A stretch of DNA of 64,000 bases from Halobellus inordinatus (lineage in GTDB: Archaea > Halobacteriota > Halobacteria > Halobacteriales > Haloferacaceae), in the NCBI RefSeq assembly GCF_024464655.1, contig NZ_JANHAV010000009.1:62001-126000 (forward strand), in the 5' to 3' direction. The translations under genes and the position numbers were made by a program. Positions within the stretch are counted from its first letter, which is position 1. Each line of letters begins with the position of its first letter. The notes under the pieces were generated by a model, which worked only from the letters and a program-made list of their open reading frames with translations, was not told the origin of the DNA and did no database searches. Below, one piece after another: positions 26,237 to 36,212 of this stretch.

Positions 26237-27610
26237 TCAGTACTTCGGTTCCGCGCCGGTGACCGCGTAGATGTCGTCCATCAGGCGGTCGCGCTCTTCC
26301 TGCCAGACGTCGAGCGCCTCTGGACGACCCGGATACCGGCCGTAGTGCTGCATCAGGTCGTCTGCGAGGTTCTTCGTCTTGTAGAAGTGCAGGATCTGCC
26401 CCCAGTAGCCGTACGAATCCTTGACGGTCTTCGCGAGCAGCGTCGGGCCGAAAGAGGTCGTGCCGGAGTACAGCGCCTCGGCGAGCTTTTCGCCGGGGAG
26501 CGACGCGAGAAGGCCCATCAGGTCGTCGACGTCGACCGCAGTAGAGAGGATGTTGTAGACGTCGAGGCCGGCGTAACGCGCGCCGAAGTGGTCCATCACG
26601 CGCTCGTTGTAGCGCCAGAGGTTCTCCTCGCCGACGTCGCCCTCGGAGATCGCTTTGACCGCCTGCTCGCCGGCGTAGGTGCCCGCGTAAGCCGCGCCGG
26701 CGATGCCGCCGCCGGTCGTGGGGTTGACGTGGCCCGCCGAGTCGCCAGCGGCGAGGAAGCCGGGGGCGACCGCGGAGTCGTAGGGGCGGCGCGTCGGCAG
26801 CGCCGCGCCGAGTTTGTCCGTGACCGTCGCACCCTCGAACTCGGGGCGGTGCCGGAGGTCGCGGCGCAAGTCGTCGACGAGCTTCATCGGCTCTTCGTTC
26901 ATCTGGAAGCCCAATCCGGCGTTGATCGTGGTCTCGGTGCGCGGGAAGTACCAGAGGTAGCCCGCGGCGCGCTCGGTGGGCTTGAACACGAGCGCGTCGT
27001 CCCACTCGACGGGTTCGGGGACTTCGACGATCTCCCGATACGCAGAGCAGAACTGCGAGTACGAGACGTTCGTATCGAAGGTGGCGTTCGAGAAGTCGGT
27101 CTTGTCCTGCAGGAGCGACAGCGAGCCCGCACCGTCGACGACGACGTCGGCGTCGTAGGTGACGACGTCGCCTTTGTGCGTCCCGCGGATGCCGGTGACA
27201 GTTCCGCCGTCGTCCTGGGTGACGTCCTGAACCACCGTGTCGTAGTGGAAGTCGACGCCGGCGGACTCTGCGCCCTCGATGAGCAGACGACCGTACTCCC
27301 AGCGGTCGATGACCGCGAGTTCACCCGGAACGGGGATATCGAGGACGGTGTCTTCCTGTGGGATCTCGAAGCGCCCGTGGTCGACGCCCGTGTTCGTGAA
27401 GGCGCCCTCGATCTGGGACTTCGGAATCGCCTCCGGGAACGCGTCCGCGCCCTTCAGCGCGTCACCGCACGCGATGTGTCCGGCTTCCTCGGCTGTCTTC
27501 CGCTCGACGATGGCGACGTCGAGGCCCTCTCTGGCGACGGTGGCCGCCGCGTAGCAGCCAGCCGTCCCCGCACCGACGACCACGACGTCGTACTCGTGGG
27601 AGGTACTCAT
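26237..27610 (-). CDS. Geranylgeranyl reductase family (archaeal lipid saturation)
   Basis: A 457-residue FAD oxidoreductase that probably saturates the geranylgeranyl chains of archaeal phospholipids (digeranylgeranylglycerophospholipid reductase). The FAD-binding N-terminus is DVVVVGAGTAGCYAAATVA, with the second dinucleotide segment APGFLAAGDSAGHVNPTTGGGIAGAAYAG (about residues 283-311) near the middle. IACGDALKGA (about 48-57) and YLWYFPRTETTINAGLGF are family-typical. A paralogue may exist elsewhere. It lies directly before the BMP-type importer but has its own A/T-rich upstream stretch. Confidence 0.88.
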   Translation of the reverse strand: MSTSHEYDVVVVGAGTAGCYAAATVAREGLDVAIVERKTAEEAGHIACGDALKGADAFPEAIPKSQIEGAFTNTGVDHGRFEIPQEDTVLDIPVPGELAVIDRWEYGRLLIEGAESAGVDFHYDTVVQDVTQDDGGTVTGIRGTHKGDVVTYDADVVVDGAGSLSLLQDKTDFSNATFDTNVSYSQFCSAYREIVEVPEPVEWDDALVFKPTERAAGYLWYFPRTETTINAGLGFQMNEEPMKLVDDLRRDLRHRPEFEGATVTDKLGAALPTRRPYDSAVAPGFLAAGDSAGHVNPTTGGGIAGAAYAGTYAGEQAVKAISEGDVGEENLWRYNERVMDHFGARYAGLDVYNILSTAVDVDDLMGLLASLPGEKLAEALYSGTTSFGPTLLAKTVKDSYGYWGQILHFYKTKNLADDLMQHYGRYPGRPEALDVWQEERDRLMDDIYAVTGAEPKY

Positions 27611-27680
27611 CGTTCCGTCTCTCGCGTGCGAGCGGAAAACTCTTTATCTGTGCGACGGCCCGAGTGGGCCGGTCGCAGCC

Positions 27681-28775
27681 TCACTCCTCGCCGGATTCGT
27701 AGTACTCGCCGGCCGCCTCGGGCGTCCGCGTCCGGCCGACCAGCGCGAGGATGACGATCACGATCACGAACGGCGTGATCCGGATGAGCTGTCGGGGGAC
27801 GCCGATGCCCTGCAGCTGGAGTGCGGTCTGTATCGCGTCCAGGCCCGCAAACAGCATCGTCGAGAGGAACGCGCCGATCGGATTGTAGTTGCCGAACAGG
27901 TACGCGACGATGGCGATGAATCCCTTGCCGTTGACCATCGTCGGACCGTTTCCGGTGAACTGCCCGAGGTCGAGCGACAGCGCCGCGCCACCCATCCCAG
28001 AGAGCACACCGGAGAGAAGGACCGCGGCGTACCGGACGTGTGCGACGTTCACCCCGGCGGTGTCGAGCGCCTTCGGGTTCTCGCCGCTGGCGCGGATCCA
28101 CCGACCGAACGACGTGCGCTCGAAGACGTACCACGAGAGTGCGACCGCCAGAAAGAGCAGATACACCGACGGCGACGCCGAAAAGAGCGCTCCGAAGAAC
28201 GGGATCTCTGAGAGGACCGGCACCGAAATGGCGCCGATCGTCGGAACGGTCGACGTGTTCGGCCCGCCGTAGATGACCTGCGAGGCGAACGGCGCGAGAC
28301 CGAGCGCGATCAGCCACACCGCGAGCCCGGCGATGATCTGATCGGCCCGGAACCGGATCGTGACGACCGCAAAGAGCGCCGCGAGAAGCGTGCTCGCGAT
28401 GATTCCGCCACCGAAGCCGAGCCAGACGCCGCCCGTGACGTCGGTCACGTAGACGGCGGTGAACGCCGAGATGATGAGCAGGCCTTCGAGTCCGATGTTG
28501 ATCACGCCGGACTTCTCGGCGAATATGCCGCCGAGCGCGGCAAAGGCGATCGGAACCGAGAGCCGCAGCGCCGACGCGAGCGTGTTGCGGCTGGTGATGA
28601 CGTCCGAGAGCGTGCCGGCGAGCGAGTCCGGAAAGAGCGCGCCGGCCGCGAGCAGGACGGCCAGTCCGCCGACCGTGGCCCACGCCACGATCTTCCGCGG
28701 CGAGTGCGTATCGAGCAGGCCGTCCGATTCGTCGCGTCGGGGCTCCTCCGGCGCGCTGCCCGTCGCGTCACTCAT
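27681..28775 (-). CDS. ABC importer permease 2 (BMP/nucleoside type)
   Basis: A 364-residue permease of the branched-chain/nucleoside type, with about eight to ten hydrophobic helices and FAEKSGVINIGLEGLLIISAF (about residues 86-106), the conserved loop of the family. The start at 28775 (MSDATGSAPEE) overlaps the end of the upstream permease by eight bases; a GTG three codons earlier is possible. It is last in the four-gene order BMP lipoprotein-ATPase-permease-permease. Confidence 0.9.
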   Translation of the reverse strand: MSDATGSAPEEPRRDESDGLLDTHSPRKIVAWATVGGLAVLLAAGALFPDSLAGTLSDVITSRNTLASALRLSVPIAFAALGGIFAEKSGVINIGLEGLLIISAFTAVYVTDVTGGVWLGFGGGIIASTLLAALFAVVTIRFRADQIIAGLAVWLIALGLAPFASQVIYGGPNTSTVPTIGAISVPVLSEIPFFGALFSASPSVYLLFLAVALSWYVFERTSFGRWIRASGENPKALDTAGVNVAHVRYAAVLLSGVLSGMGGAALSLDLGQFTGNGPTMVNGKGFIAIVAYLFGNYNPIGAFLSTMLFAGLDAIQTALQLQGIGVPRQLIRITPFVIVIVILALVGRTRTPEAAGEYYESGEE

Positions 28776-30039
28776 CGGATTCACCCCCGTCGTCGCCGGA
28801 CGTGCCAGAACTTCCGGCGGCCGGCTCCGGTCGTCCGCCGTCGGTTGCGACCGCGCGAGATCCGGTGTCTGTGATGCGCTTGCCGACGAGCCGGAAGAAC
28901 TCCGGCATCGCGACGAAGAGGATGATGAGCCCGCGGAGCACGCCGACCAACTGCGGCGGGACGTCGGTCGCGAACTGCACGACGGTCGTCCCGCTCTTGA
29001 GCACGCCGAAGAGGAGCGCGGCGATACCGACCCCGAGCGGGTTGTTGCCGGCGAGGATCGAGACCGTGATGCCGTCGAATCCGTAGGAGGGCACGCCCGT
29101 CTGGAACGTCCCGAGGATCATCATCACGTACATCGCCCCGGCGACGCCGCCGAGTGCACCCGACAGCGTCAGACTCGCGACGACCGTCCGCGGGGCGTCG
29201 ACGCCGCTGTACTCGGCGGCCTCGGGCTGAATCCCGCTGGTGCGGACGTCGTATCCGAACGCCGTGTGTTCGAGGAGGTAGTACAGCCCGGCGATCGCGA
29301 GAAGTCCGAAGAACAGCGCCACGAGCGAGAAGTCCTGGCGACCGCCGAAGAGCACCGTCGGGAACTGCGCGTACTCCGGCAACGGGACGGTCTGATTCGC
29401 CGCGCTCTCGGGGTCTTTGAACACACCGCTGACCAGATACAGCGTCACTCCGGTCGCGATGAAGTTGAGCATAATCGTGGTGATGACCTCGTTGGCGTCG
29501 GCGTACGCCTTCAGGAACCCGGGGATGGCGCCGTAGAGGCCGCCGAAGACCGCGCCGACGAGGATCCCGAACGGGACCAACACGACGGTTCCGAGGACGC
29601 CCGAGACGAGCGTCGCGCCCCAGAGGACGGCGACCGCCGTCGCCAGCGCGCCGACGACCATCTGGCCCTGCGTCCCGATGTTGAAGATGCCGGCGCGGAA
29701 CGCGAGCGCGACTGACAGCCCAGCGAAGATCAGGAGCGTCGTCTCGCGGAGCGTGACCGAGAACTGCCCGTCGGGCGACCAGCCACCGCTGAGGGGGTCA
29801 CCCAGTGCGCCGAGGAAGAGCCGATCGAAGACGAGGATCGGGTCGTAACAGAAGCCGGTGCCGAAGTAGTAGACCGCCTCGTTCGGCGTACACGCCGTCA
29901 TCCGACCGGCGACGAGCACTAAGACGGCACCGACGAGGATCGAGAGCAGGAGCGCCGCCGTGCTGATGAGGATCCGCTCGGTCGCCGAGGCGTTGGCCAG
30001 GCGGGCGAGCACGTCGCGGGCGCGGTCGCCGACGCTCAC
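28768..30039 (-). CDS. ABC importer permease 1 (BMP/nucleoside type)
   Basis: A 423-residue permease, partner of the one at 27681. It has about nine to ten helices and the family loop LAFRAGIFNIGTQGQMVVGAL (about residues 115-135). The C-terminal 40 residues are polar and disordered. The start is GTG at 30039, overlapping the ATPase stop (GTGA), so translation is coupled. It is cytoplasmic-membrane located and likely imports purine nucleosides or similar, as for related BmpA systems. Confidence 0.9.
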   Translation of the reverse strand: MSVGDRARDVLARLANASATERILISTAALLLSILVGAVLVLVAGRMTACTPNEAVYYFGTGFCYDPILVFDRLFLGALGDPLSGGWSPDGQFSVTLRETTLLIFAGLSVALAFRAGIFNIGTQGQMVVGALATAVAVLWGATLVSGVLGTVVLVPFGILVGAVFGGLYGAIPGFLKAYADANEVITTIMLNFIATGVTLYLVSGVFKDPESAANQTVPLPEYAQFPTVLFGGRQDFSLVALFFGLLAIAGLYYLLEHTAFGYDVRTSGIQPEAAEYSGVDAPRTVVASLTLSGALGGVAGAMYVMMILGTFQTGVPSYGFDGITVSILAGNNPLGVGIAALLFGVLKSGTTVVQFATDVPPQLVGVLRGLIILFVAMPEFFRLVGKRITDTGSRAVATDGGRPEPAAGSSGTSGDDGGESDE

Positions 30040-31628
30040 GGGCGGTCACCGCCCGTGGCTGCCTCGGCCGAACCGCTCTCTGTCGCGTCGGTCGATGCGT
30101 CCGCGTCGTCTTCGTCCGGGTGCTCTCCGGCCATCAGTAATCCGAGCTCCTCTTCTGTCGTCTCGTCGGGGTCGACCACGTCGATGAACTCGCCCTCGTA
30201 AATCACGCCGAGTCGATCCGAGAGCCCCTGTACCTCCTCTAACTTCGAGGAGACGAGCAGGACCGCGACGCCCTGCTGGCGGAGTTCCAAGAGCCGCTCG
30301 TGAATGAACTCGATCGAGCCGACGTCGACGCCGCGAGTGGGATGTGAGGCGACGACGAGTTCGGGGTCGCGCTCGAACTCGCGGCCGACGATGAACTTCT
30401 GTTGGTTCCCGCCCGACAGCGACTCCGAGATTGCGTCGGCGTCCGGCGGTCGAACGTCGTACTCGTCGATGATCGCCTCGGCGTGGGTTCTGGTCGCCGG
30501 CCAGTCGATGCGGCCGTTCGGACCGAACTCTTTGCTATGCTGACTCCCCAACAGCGCGTTCTCGGTGAGGTCGAAGTCCATCACGAGGCCGCGTTCCTGT
30601 CTGTCTTCGGGGATGTATGCCATCCCCTCCTCGATCCGCTGTCGGCGGGAGTCGGCGGTGACGTCGTCGCCCAGAAATTCGATCCGGCCGTGTTGGGGGC
30701 GTCGAAGTCCCGTCAGTGCCTCGACGAGTTCGGACTGTCCGTTGCCGTCCACCCCGGCGATTCCGAACACTTCGCCCGCCCGAACGTCGAACGAGACGTC
30801 GTCGACGGCGCGAACGCCCCGGTCGTCGTCGACGACGACGTTCGAGACGGAGGCGACGACGTCGCCCGTCTCCGCGGGTGGGCGATCGACGTCGAGTAAG
30901 ACCTCGCGGCCGACCATCAACTCCGCGAGGTCCTCGCGGGTCGTCTCGTCGGCTTTGACGCTGCCGACGTTGCGACCGTCCCGGAGGACGGTGATATCGT
31001 CGGCTGCGCGCATCGCTTCGCCCAGTTTGTGCGTGATGAAGATGATCGTCTTGCCCTGAGCGGTCAGTTCTTCGAGGACGCCGAACAGTTCCTCGACTTC
31101 CTGCGGCGTCAGGACGGCCGTCGGTTCGTCGAGAATGAGTACGTCGGCGCCGCGATACAGTGCTTTGAGGATCTCGACGCGCTGTTGCTCGCCGACTGAG
31201 ATGTCCTCGACTCGGGCGTCGGGATCGACGTCGAAACCGTAGCGATCCGAGAGTTCGACGACCGCTTCGCGGGCGGCCGCGCGGTCGACAGCGAGGCCGC
31301 CCCACTTCCGCGGTTCGTTGCCGAGGGTGATGTTCTCGGTGACCGTCATCGGATCCACGAGCATGAAGTGCTGGTGGATCATCCCGACGCCGGCGTCGAT
31401 CGCGTCTCTCGGCGAGTCGAACGAGCGGACCTCCTCGTCGACGAGTACGCGACCAGAGGTGGGTTCGTAGAGTCCGTAGAGGACGTTCATAAGCGTCGTC
31501 TTCCCGGCCCCGTTCTCTCCTAAGAGTGCGTGTACGGTCCCGCGCTCGACGGCGAGGTCCACGTCGTCGTTCGCCACGACCCCGGGGAACCGCTTCGTGA
31601 TTCCGTCGAGGTGGACGGCTGTGGCCAT
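30036..31628 (-). CDS. Double ABC ATPase of the nucleoside-type importer
   Basis: A 530-residue ATPase with two fused ABC domains. Domain 1 has Walker A GENGAGKTTL (about 36-45), signature SVGEQQRVEILKAL and Walker B VLILDEPTAVL. Domain 2 (from about residue 260) has a degenerate P-loop GVDGNGQSEL, signature LSGGNQQKFIVGRE and PELVVASHPTRGVD. This is the usual asymmetry of sugar/nucleoside ABC ATPases. A polar acidic tail of about 40 residues ends the protein. It lies 75 bp downstream of the lipoprotein gene. Confidence 0.94.
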   Translation of the reverse strand: MATAVHLDGITKRFPGVVANDDVDLAVERGTVHALLGENGAGKTTLMNVLYGLYEPTSGRVLVDEEVRSFDSPRDAIDAGVGMIHQHFMLVDPMTVTENITLGNEPRKWGGLAVDRAAAREAVVELSDRYGFDVDPDARVEDISVGEQQRVEILKALYRGADVLILDEPTAVLTPQEVEELFGVLEELTAQGKTIIFITHKLGEAMRAADDITVLRDGRNVGSVKADETTREDLAELMVGREVLLDVDRPPAETGDVVASVSNVVVDDDRGVRAVDDVSFDVRAGEVFGIAGVDGNGQSELVEALTGLRRPQHGRIEFLGDDVTADSRRQRIEEGMAYIPEDRQERGLVMDFDLTENALLGSQHSKEFGPNGRIDWPATRTHAEAIIDEYDVRPPDADAISESLSGGNQQKFIVGREFERDPELVVASHPTRGVDVGSIEFIHERLLELRQQGVAVLLVSSKLEEVQGLSDRLGVIYEGEFIDVVDPDETTEEELGLLMAGEHPDEDDADASTDATESGSAEAATGGDRP

Positions 31629-31703
31629 AGATCTGTTTCTCCGTGGTTCGGTGATAAACGAATAGGTTTGGATGTGTAGTGGCTCGAACTCCGCTGCGTC
31701 GGC

Positions 31704-32840
31704 CTACTGCGGGGTCGAGGGGACCGAGATGTCGCCCGCGATGATGCTCTCACGTGCGCTGGCGACCTCGTCTGTGACGTCCTGCGGAAGCTCCGAGCCG
31801 AGCTGGTCGCCTTCGATCAGCGCGACGCCGTCCTGTTCGAGGCCGAGGGAGACGACGCTACCGCCCTGGAAGTTGTCGTTTACGATCGACTCGATCGCGT
31901 TGTACACGGCCGTGTCGACCCGCTTGACCATACTCCCGAGGATGACGTCGGCGTAGGAGGGCTTCGTGATCGACTGGTCGCGGTCGACGCCGATCGCGAA
32001 CTTGCCCTGCTCTTGGGCGGCCTGGAAGACGCCCGTTCCGGTGTTCCCCGCGGCGTGATAGACGATGTCGGCACCGCTGTTGTACATCGCCGTCGCGGCC
32101 TCTTTGCCACCGGCCACGTCGTTGAAGCCGCCGACGTAGTTCGTCAGGACGTCGACGTCGCCGCTGCCGGCGTTCACGCCCGCCTCGAATCCGGCCTGGA
32201 ACTTCTTGATCAGGTCGGACTCGACGCCGCCGACGAAGCCGACGCTCGTCGAGTCGCCGGCGGTTGATCCCGCGCCGGCCGAGAAGTCTCGCGTGGTGAG
32301 GAGACTCGCCATCAGGCCCGCGAGGTACGAGCCCTCGTGTTCCTTGAACGTGTAGCTCGCGACGTTCGGCGCGTCGACGACGCTGTCGACCAGCATAAAG
32401 TTCTGGTCCGGATAGCTCTCGGACGTCTGCGAGAGCGCGTCAGCCTGCAGGAACCCGATCGCACAGATCAGGTCGTAGTTCGGGTCCGTCGACTGCGCGA
32501 ACTGCTGCTGGAACGTCTTGAACTGGGCCACCTCGTCGGGCTGTGCCTCGTTGAACGAGATGCTGAGCTCCTCTTCGGCCTGGAGCGCGCCCTGCTGGGC
32601 CTGATCGTTGAACGAGCCGTCGCCGAGGCCGCCAGTCGCGTAGACCATCCCGACGTTGGCCGCCACGTTGCTCTCGGTCGTCTCCGCAGCGGTCGTCTCG
32701 CCGCCTTCGCCGCTGCTGTCAGAACCGCCCGACTCGGTCGTCGGTTCGGCCGTGGATCCCCCAGAGGGACCGCCGCTACAGCCGGCTAGTCCAGCGATTC
32801 CCGCGACACCAGTGGCCTTGACAAACGTACGTCTATCCAT
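31704..32840 (-). CDS. BMP-family substrate-binding lipoprotein
   Basis: A 378-residue exported receptor. The N-terminus MDRRTFVKATGVAGIAGLAGC has a Tat-like RRTFVK and a lipobox Cys at residue 21. A Ser/Thr/Glu-rich linker follows, then the BMP (PF02608) fold with VGMVYATGGLGDGSFNDQAQQGAL (about 60-83) and GADIVYHAAGNTGTGVFQAAQEQGKFAIGVDRDQS. The family binds purine nucleosides or similar ligands. The start is the ATG at 32840. It heads the operon and is the likely most abundant product. Confidence 0.93.
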   Translation of the reverse strand: MDRRTFVKATGVAGIAGLAGCSGGPSGGSTAEPTTESGGSDSSGEGGETTAAETTESNVAANVGMVYATGGLGDGSFNDQAQQGALQAEEELSISFNEAQPDEVAQFKTFQQQFAQSTDPNYDLICAIGFLQADALSQTSESYPDQNFMLVDSVVDAPNVASYTFKEHEGSYLAGLMASLLTTRDFSAGAGSTAGDSTSVGFVGGVESDLIKKFQAGFEAGVNAGSGDVDVLTNYVGGFNDVAGGKEAATAMYNSGADIVYHAAGNTGTGVFQAAQEQGKFAIGVDRDQSITKPSYADVILGSMVKRVDTAVYNAIESIVNDNFQGGSVVSLGLEQDGVALIEGDQLGSELPQDVTDEVASARESIIAGDISVPSTPQ

Positions 32841-33028
32841 ATTATGTACTCCTATTGAACACTGGGAAGCGAGATGTGCATAAATTCGTCGTTTCCGCGT
32901 CTGCACACGTCTCTGTGTGGACGAAAAACTGGACACGCATCCGAGAGTTTGCGGAGCCGAGGTATGCGTCGGGTAGCGAGGTGTGCGTCGGCCAGCGAGT
33001 GCGTGTCGAGCAGCCCGGAAGACGCAGA

Positions 33029-34396
33029 TCAGGCGTCCGCCCGGTCGACGGCGGCCGCGACGACGTCAGTCACCTCGCCGACGAGCGCGTCCACGTCGTC
33101 GGCTTCCGCGTACACACGGACGTACGGTTCCGTCCCCGAGGGTCGCACGAGCGTCCACGACGCGTCGGGGAACTCCAGTCGGACGCCGTATTCGGTGTCG
33201 ACGCCGGCGTCGGGGAACGCCTCCGGAAGCGCCGTCTCGAGTCGCTCCATCACAGTCGATTTCAGGTCGTCGGGGCAGTCGACGCTCGCTTTCCGGTAGG
33301 GCCGTTCCGTCACGGGTGCGCGGAGGCCGTCGAGGCCTTTGGACGCGACGAGGCGCGTCAAGACGGCCGCGGAGGCGACACCGTCGATCCAGCCGCCGTG
33401 TCGCGGGTGAATGTGCTTCCACGGCTCGGCGGCGAAGACCACGTCGCCGCCCTCGGCGCGGGCCGCAGCGATGCCCTCGTGGAGCGCCCCGAGTCGGACG
33501 CGTTCGACGCGCCCGCCGGCGTCGCGCACCCGCTCGTCGATCCGACCGGAGGCGTTCGGCGTCGTCACGACGACCGGGTCGGCCGCGTCGCTGGCGCGAA
33601 CGAAGTGTGCGGCCAGAATCGCCACGATCGTATCCTCGTGGACGACCTCCCCGTCGGCACCGACGATCACGATCCGGTCGGCGTCGCCGTCGTGCCCGAT
33701 TCCGAAGTCGAACGCGCCCTCGCGGACGAACTCCCGGAGGTCGGCGAGCGACTCCGGCGTCGGCTTCGACTCCCGACCGGGGAAGTGGCCGTCGACCTGT
33801 CCGTTCAGCGTGACGACGCGAGCGCCGAGTTCCCGGAGGACCTGCGGCGTTCCGAGCGCGGCCATTCCGTTCCCGCTGTCCACCGCGACGTCGAGACCGT
33901 CGGCGGCCGCGCCGTAGTCGCGGGCGTACTCGACGACCGCCTGTCGGTAGTCTTCGAGGACAGCGAGATCCTCGGACGCCCCCCACTCGTCCCACGCGGT
34001 GGGCGGGTGATCGCTCGCGACCCGCGCTTCGATCGTCTGTTCGAGCGTCCGATCGTACTCCTCCCCGTCGACGAACAGTTTGATTCCGTTGTCGGTCGGT
34101 GGGTTGTGCGACGCAGTCAGCATCACGCCGTGTCGTCCCTGTGAGGCATATGCGAGTGCCGGCGTCGGGAGGACACCGACCAGTCTGACGTCCGCCCCGG
34201 CTGATTCGAGTCCCGCCTCGACGGCCGCCGCAAGCGCCGGGCCGGTCGTCCGTCCGTCGCGACCGACGACGACCGTCGGTGGGCCCGCAGATTCGACGGC
34301 GTCGGCGCCGACCGCCCGTCCCACGTCGAGTGCGAGTTCAGGCGTCACCCGCTCTGTGGCCGATCCGCGAATCCCGGCGGTCCCGAAAAGTTCCAT
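33029..34396 (-). CDS. Phosphomannomutase / phosphoglucosamine mutase family
   Basis: A 455-residue phosphohexomutase. The phosphoserine loop is GVMLTASHNPPTDNGIK (about residues 91-107), where Ser is phosphorylated, and Mg2+ is bound by HDGDADRIVIVG (about 224-235). The sugar-binding loop FAAEPWKHIHPRHGGWIDG and the C-terminal phosphate loop RPSGTEPYVRVYAEA are present. Mannose, glucose or glucosamine specificity cannot be told by eye. It appears monocistronic. Confidence 0.93.
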   Translation of the reverse strand: MELFGTAGIRGSATERVTPELALDVGRAVGADAVESAGPPTVVVGRDGRTTGPALAAAVEAGLESAGADVRLVGVLPTPALAYASQGRHGVMLTASHNPPTDNGIKLFVDGEEYDRTLEQTIEARVASDHPPTAWDEWGASEDLAVLEDYRQAVVEYARDYGAAADGLDVAVDSGNGMAALGTPQVLRELGARVVTLNGQVDGHFPGRESKPTPESLADLREFVREGAFDFGIGHDGDADRIVIVGADGEVVHEDTIVAILAAHFVRASDAADPVVVTTPNASGRIDERVRDAGGRVERVRLGALHEGIAAARAEGGDVVFAAEPWKHIHPRHGGWIDGVASAAVLTRLVASKGLDGLRAPVTERPYRKASVDCPDDLKSTVMERLETALPEAFPDAGVDTEYGVRLEFPDASWTLVRPSGTEPYVRVYAEADDVDALVGEVTDVVAAAVDRADA

Positions 34397-34600
34397 ACGC
34401 TATCTGGCCCGCCGATCGCCTATAAACTCACGCTTGCGTTCCGAATCGCGTCGGTCTCACGTCGCCTTAACAGTGGACTGGAGGCGTCGCCCGCGGTCCG
34501 CGACGATCGTACACCCGCATTTTATGTATTGTACAATATTGAAAATATAGTGTACATATTTACGGCGTATTCTGGATTTAGATTCGATTTGGGCACATAC

Positions 34601-34608
34601 ATTTAATA
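34601..34608 (+). promoter_or_regulatory. TATA-like box of the DoxX gene
   Basis: ATTTAATA lies 24-31 bp before the ATG at 34632, in A/T-rich DNA and preceded by further A/T runs. This spacing places transcription start at or near the ATG, giving a leaderless mRNA as is common in haloarchaea. Confidence 0.5.
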
Positions 34609-34631
34609 GCCACCTTCGAGATGCTTCAACG

Positions 34632-35186
34632 ATGTCTGTACAAGAAGTTCAACTCCGCAGTACACTGGCAGGGTTCACAGCGGAAGGCAAACTACACTCG
34701 CTGAGCGTCTGGTTCATCCTCGCGCTCAGGTTAATGATGGGCTTGGCGTTCTTCCAGAGCGGCTTCGACAAGGTGCTCTCGGGGAGTTTCAGCGCGGCGG
34801 GCTACCTCCAGAACGCACCGCCGGCGAACGGCAGCCCAGTGGCTGGACTGTTCGTCGCGATGGGGCAGACGCCCTGGTTCGTCGACTTCGTGAACGTCGC
34901 CGTCCCGTGGGGAGAGGTACTCATCGGTTTAGGGCTGATTTTCGGCGCGCTGACCCGCCTCGCGGCGTTCTTCGGCGCGTTTATGATGCTTATGTTCTAC
35001 CTCGGGAATTGGAGCGTCTCCCACGGGTACATCAACGGCGACTTCGCGTATATGCTCGTGTTCCTCTCGGTGGCGGCGTTCGGTGCCGGTCGGATCCTCG
35101 GCCTGGATGCGTACATCGAACAGTACGATCTCGGCGGTGAGACGCTCGTCGAACGGTACCCCTGGGCGCGATATCTACTCGGGTAA
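34632..35186 (+). CDS. DoxX/DoxD-like membrane protein
   Basis: A 184-residue membrane protein with about four helices. LRLMMGLAFFQSGFDKVLSG (about residues 32-51) is the DoxX/DoxD signature, and LIGLGLIFGALTRLAAFFGAFMMLMFYLGNW (about 97-127) is the second core. In Acidianus, DoxD is a subunit of thiosulfate:quinone oxidoreductase. In most haloarchaea the role is unknown, and no DoxA partner is nearby. A second, shorter DoxX protein lies at 43441. Confidence 0.85.
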   Translation: MSVQEVQLRSTLAGFTAEGKLHSLSVWFILALRLMMGLAFFQSGFDKVLSGSFSAAGYLQNAPPANGSPVAGLFVAMGQTPWFVDFVNVAVPWGEVLIGLGLIFGALTRLAAFFGAFMMLMFYLGNWSVSHGYINGDFAYMLVFLSVAAFGAGRILGLDAYIEQYDLGGETLVERYPWARYLLG

Positions 35187-35280
35187 CACCGGATCCCATC
35201 TAGAGCACGTCGTCACACGTACGATCGGCGACGAGATATATTTATCACAATCGACCCTGTAATTTCAAACAGTGGTATGT

Positions 35281-35556
35281 ATGTTCACACCAGACACCAC
35301 GGAAGCGGAGCACCATAGTCGCCGGGAGCCAGAGCCCAGTGCGGACTGCATCACGCTTTCGACGTACCTCGAATTCCTCGCAGGTGGGGCTACGGTCGCG
35401 GTCGTCTTTCTGTTCGCGATGCCGATCTTGGTCGAGTTGGCGAACCCTCTCGGAGTGCTGTCGACCACCGCGCTCGTCTTCCTGTTCATCTTCGCGTGGT
35501 TCTCGGTGTGGGTGATGATCCGGGTCACACAGGAGCAGATGCCGTCGCATAGCTGA
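35281..35556 (+). CDS. Small two-helix membrane protein
   Basis: A 91-residue protein with a polar, acidic N-terminus (MFTPDTTEAEHHSRREPEPS) and two hydrophobic helices (about residues 36-55 and 62-82). I choose the ATG at 35281 over a GTG three codons upstream. A TATATTTAT box lies about 40 bp upstream (35236-35244). No family is recognised. It could be an accessory to a quinol or transport protein, but nothing adjacent supports that. Confidence 0.65.
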   Translation: MFTPDTTEAEHHSRREPEPSADCITLSTYLEFLAGGATVAVVFLFAMPILVELANPLGVLSTTALVFLFIFAWFSVWVMIRVTQEQMPSHS

Positions 35557-35756
35557 GACAGACCGCCGAGCGCGAGCGCGAGGAGCACGCCGAGGACAAC
35601 GACCGTCGGGTCGGACTCGTACGCCAGCGAGACCCACTCGTGACAGCCGCTCAGCCGTGAGTTCGAGCGAGGGGTCGCATCTGCGCCTTCGAGGTGGTTC
35701 CGACAGGCCACCTGACGACAGCCTCTTTTTGTCCGCCGCCGCAATCGTCGAGCGGG

Positions 35757-36038
35757 ATGAGCGACGATCGAACCAGAGCGCACGTCTTCGTCAGCGGAAC
35801 CGTCCAGGGGGTCTACTACCGCGCGTCGACACGCGATGCGGCCCGCGAGCGCGACGTCGACGGATGGGTGAAGAATCTCGACGATGGCCGCGTCGAGGCC
35901 GTCTTCGAGGGTCCCGAGTCCGCGGTCGAAGAGATGATCGATTGGTGCCACACCGGCAGTTCGGCCGCTTCAGTCGACGACGTCGAGGTCGAGTACGAAG
36001 CACCAGCGGGTGCGTCAGGCTTCAAGGTCCGCTGGTGA
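35757..36038 (+). CDS. acyP: Acylphosphatase
   Basis: A 93-residue enzyme that hydrolyses acyl phosphates such as 1,3-bisphosphoglycerate. HVFVSGTVQGVYYRASTRDAARER contains the catalytic Arg (YYR) and phosphate loop (VSGTVQGVYYR), and VDGWVKNLDDGRVEAVFEGPESAV is the conserved Asn region. The length is classic. The start at 35757 follows an upstream in-frame stretch without family features. It stands alone. Confidence 0.95.
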   Translation: MSDDRTRAHVFVSGTVQGVYYRASTRDAARERDVDGWVKNLDDGRVEAVFEGPESAVEEMIDWCHTGSSAASVDDVEVEYEAPAGASGFKVRW

Positions 36039-36212
36039 GAACGCGGCACGCAACGGGCAGGGATGACCGGAACCGCGGCTTCGACGACCGGGACCGCGGT
36101 AACGATAGGCATTAATGGGAGACCGAGAGGATACTCCGAACACGGCGGAGTGCGACCGTCGGTTTCCGACACCGACCGTGCGCGCCACCCGCAATCACAC
36201 AACTGACCCACG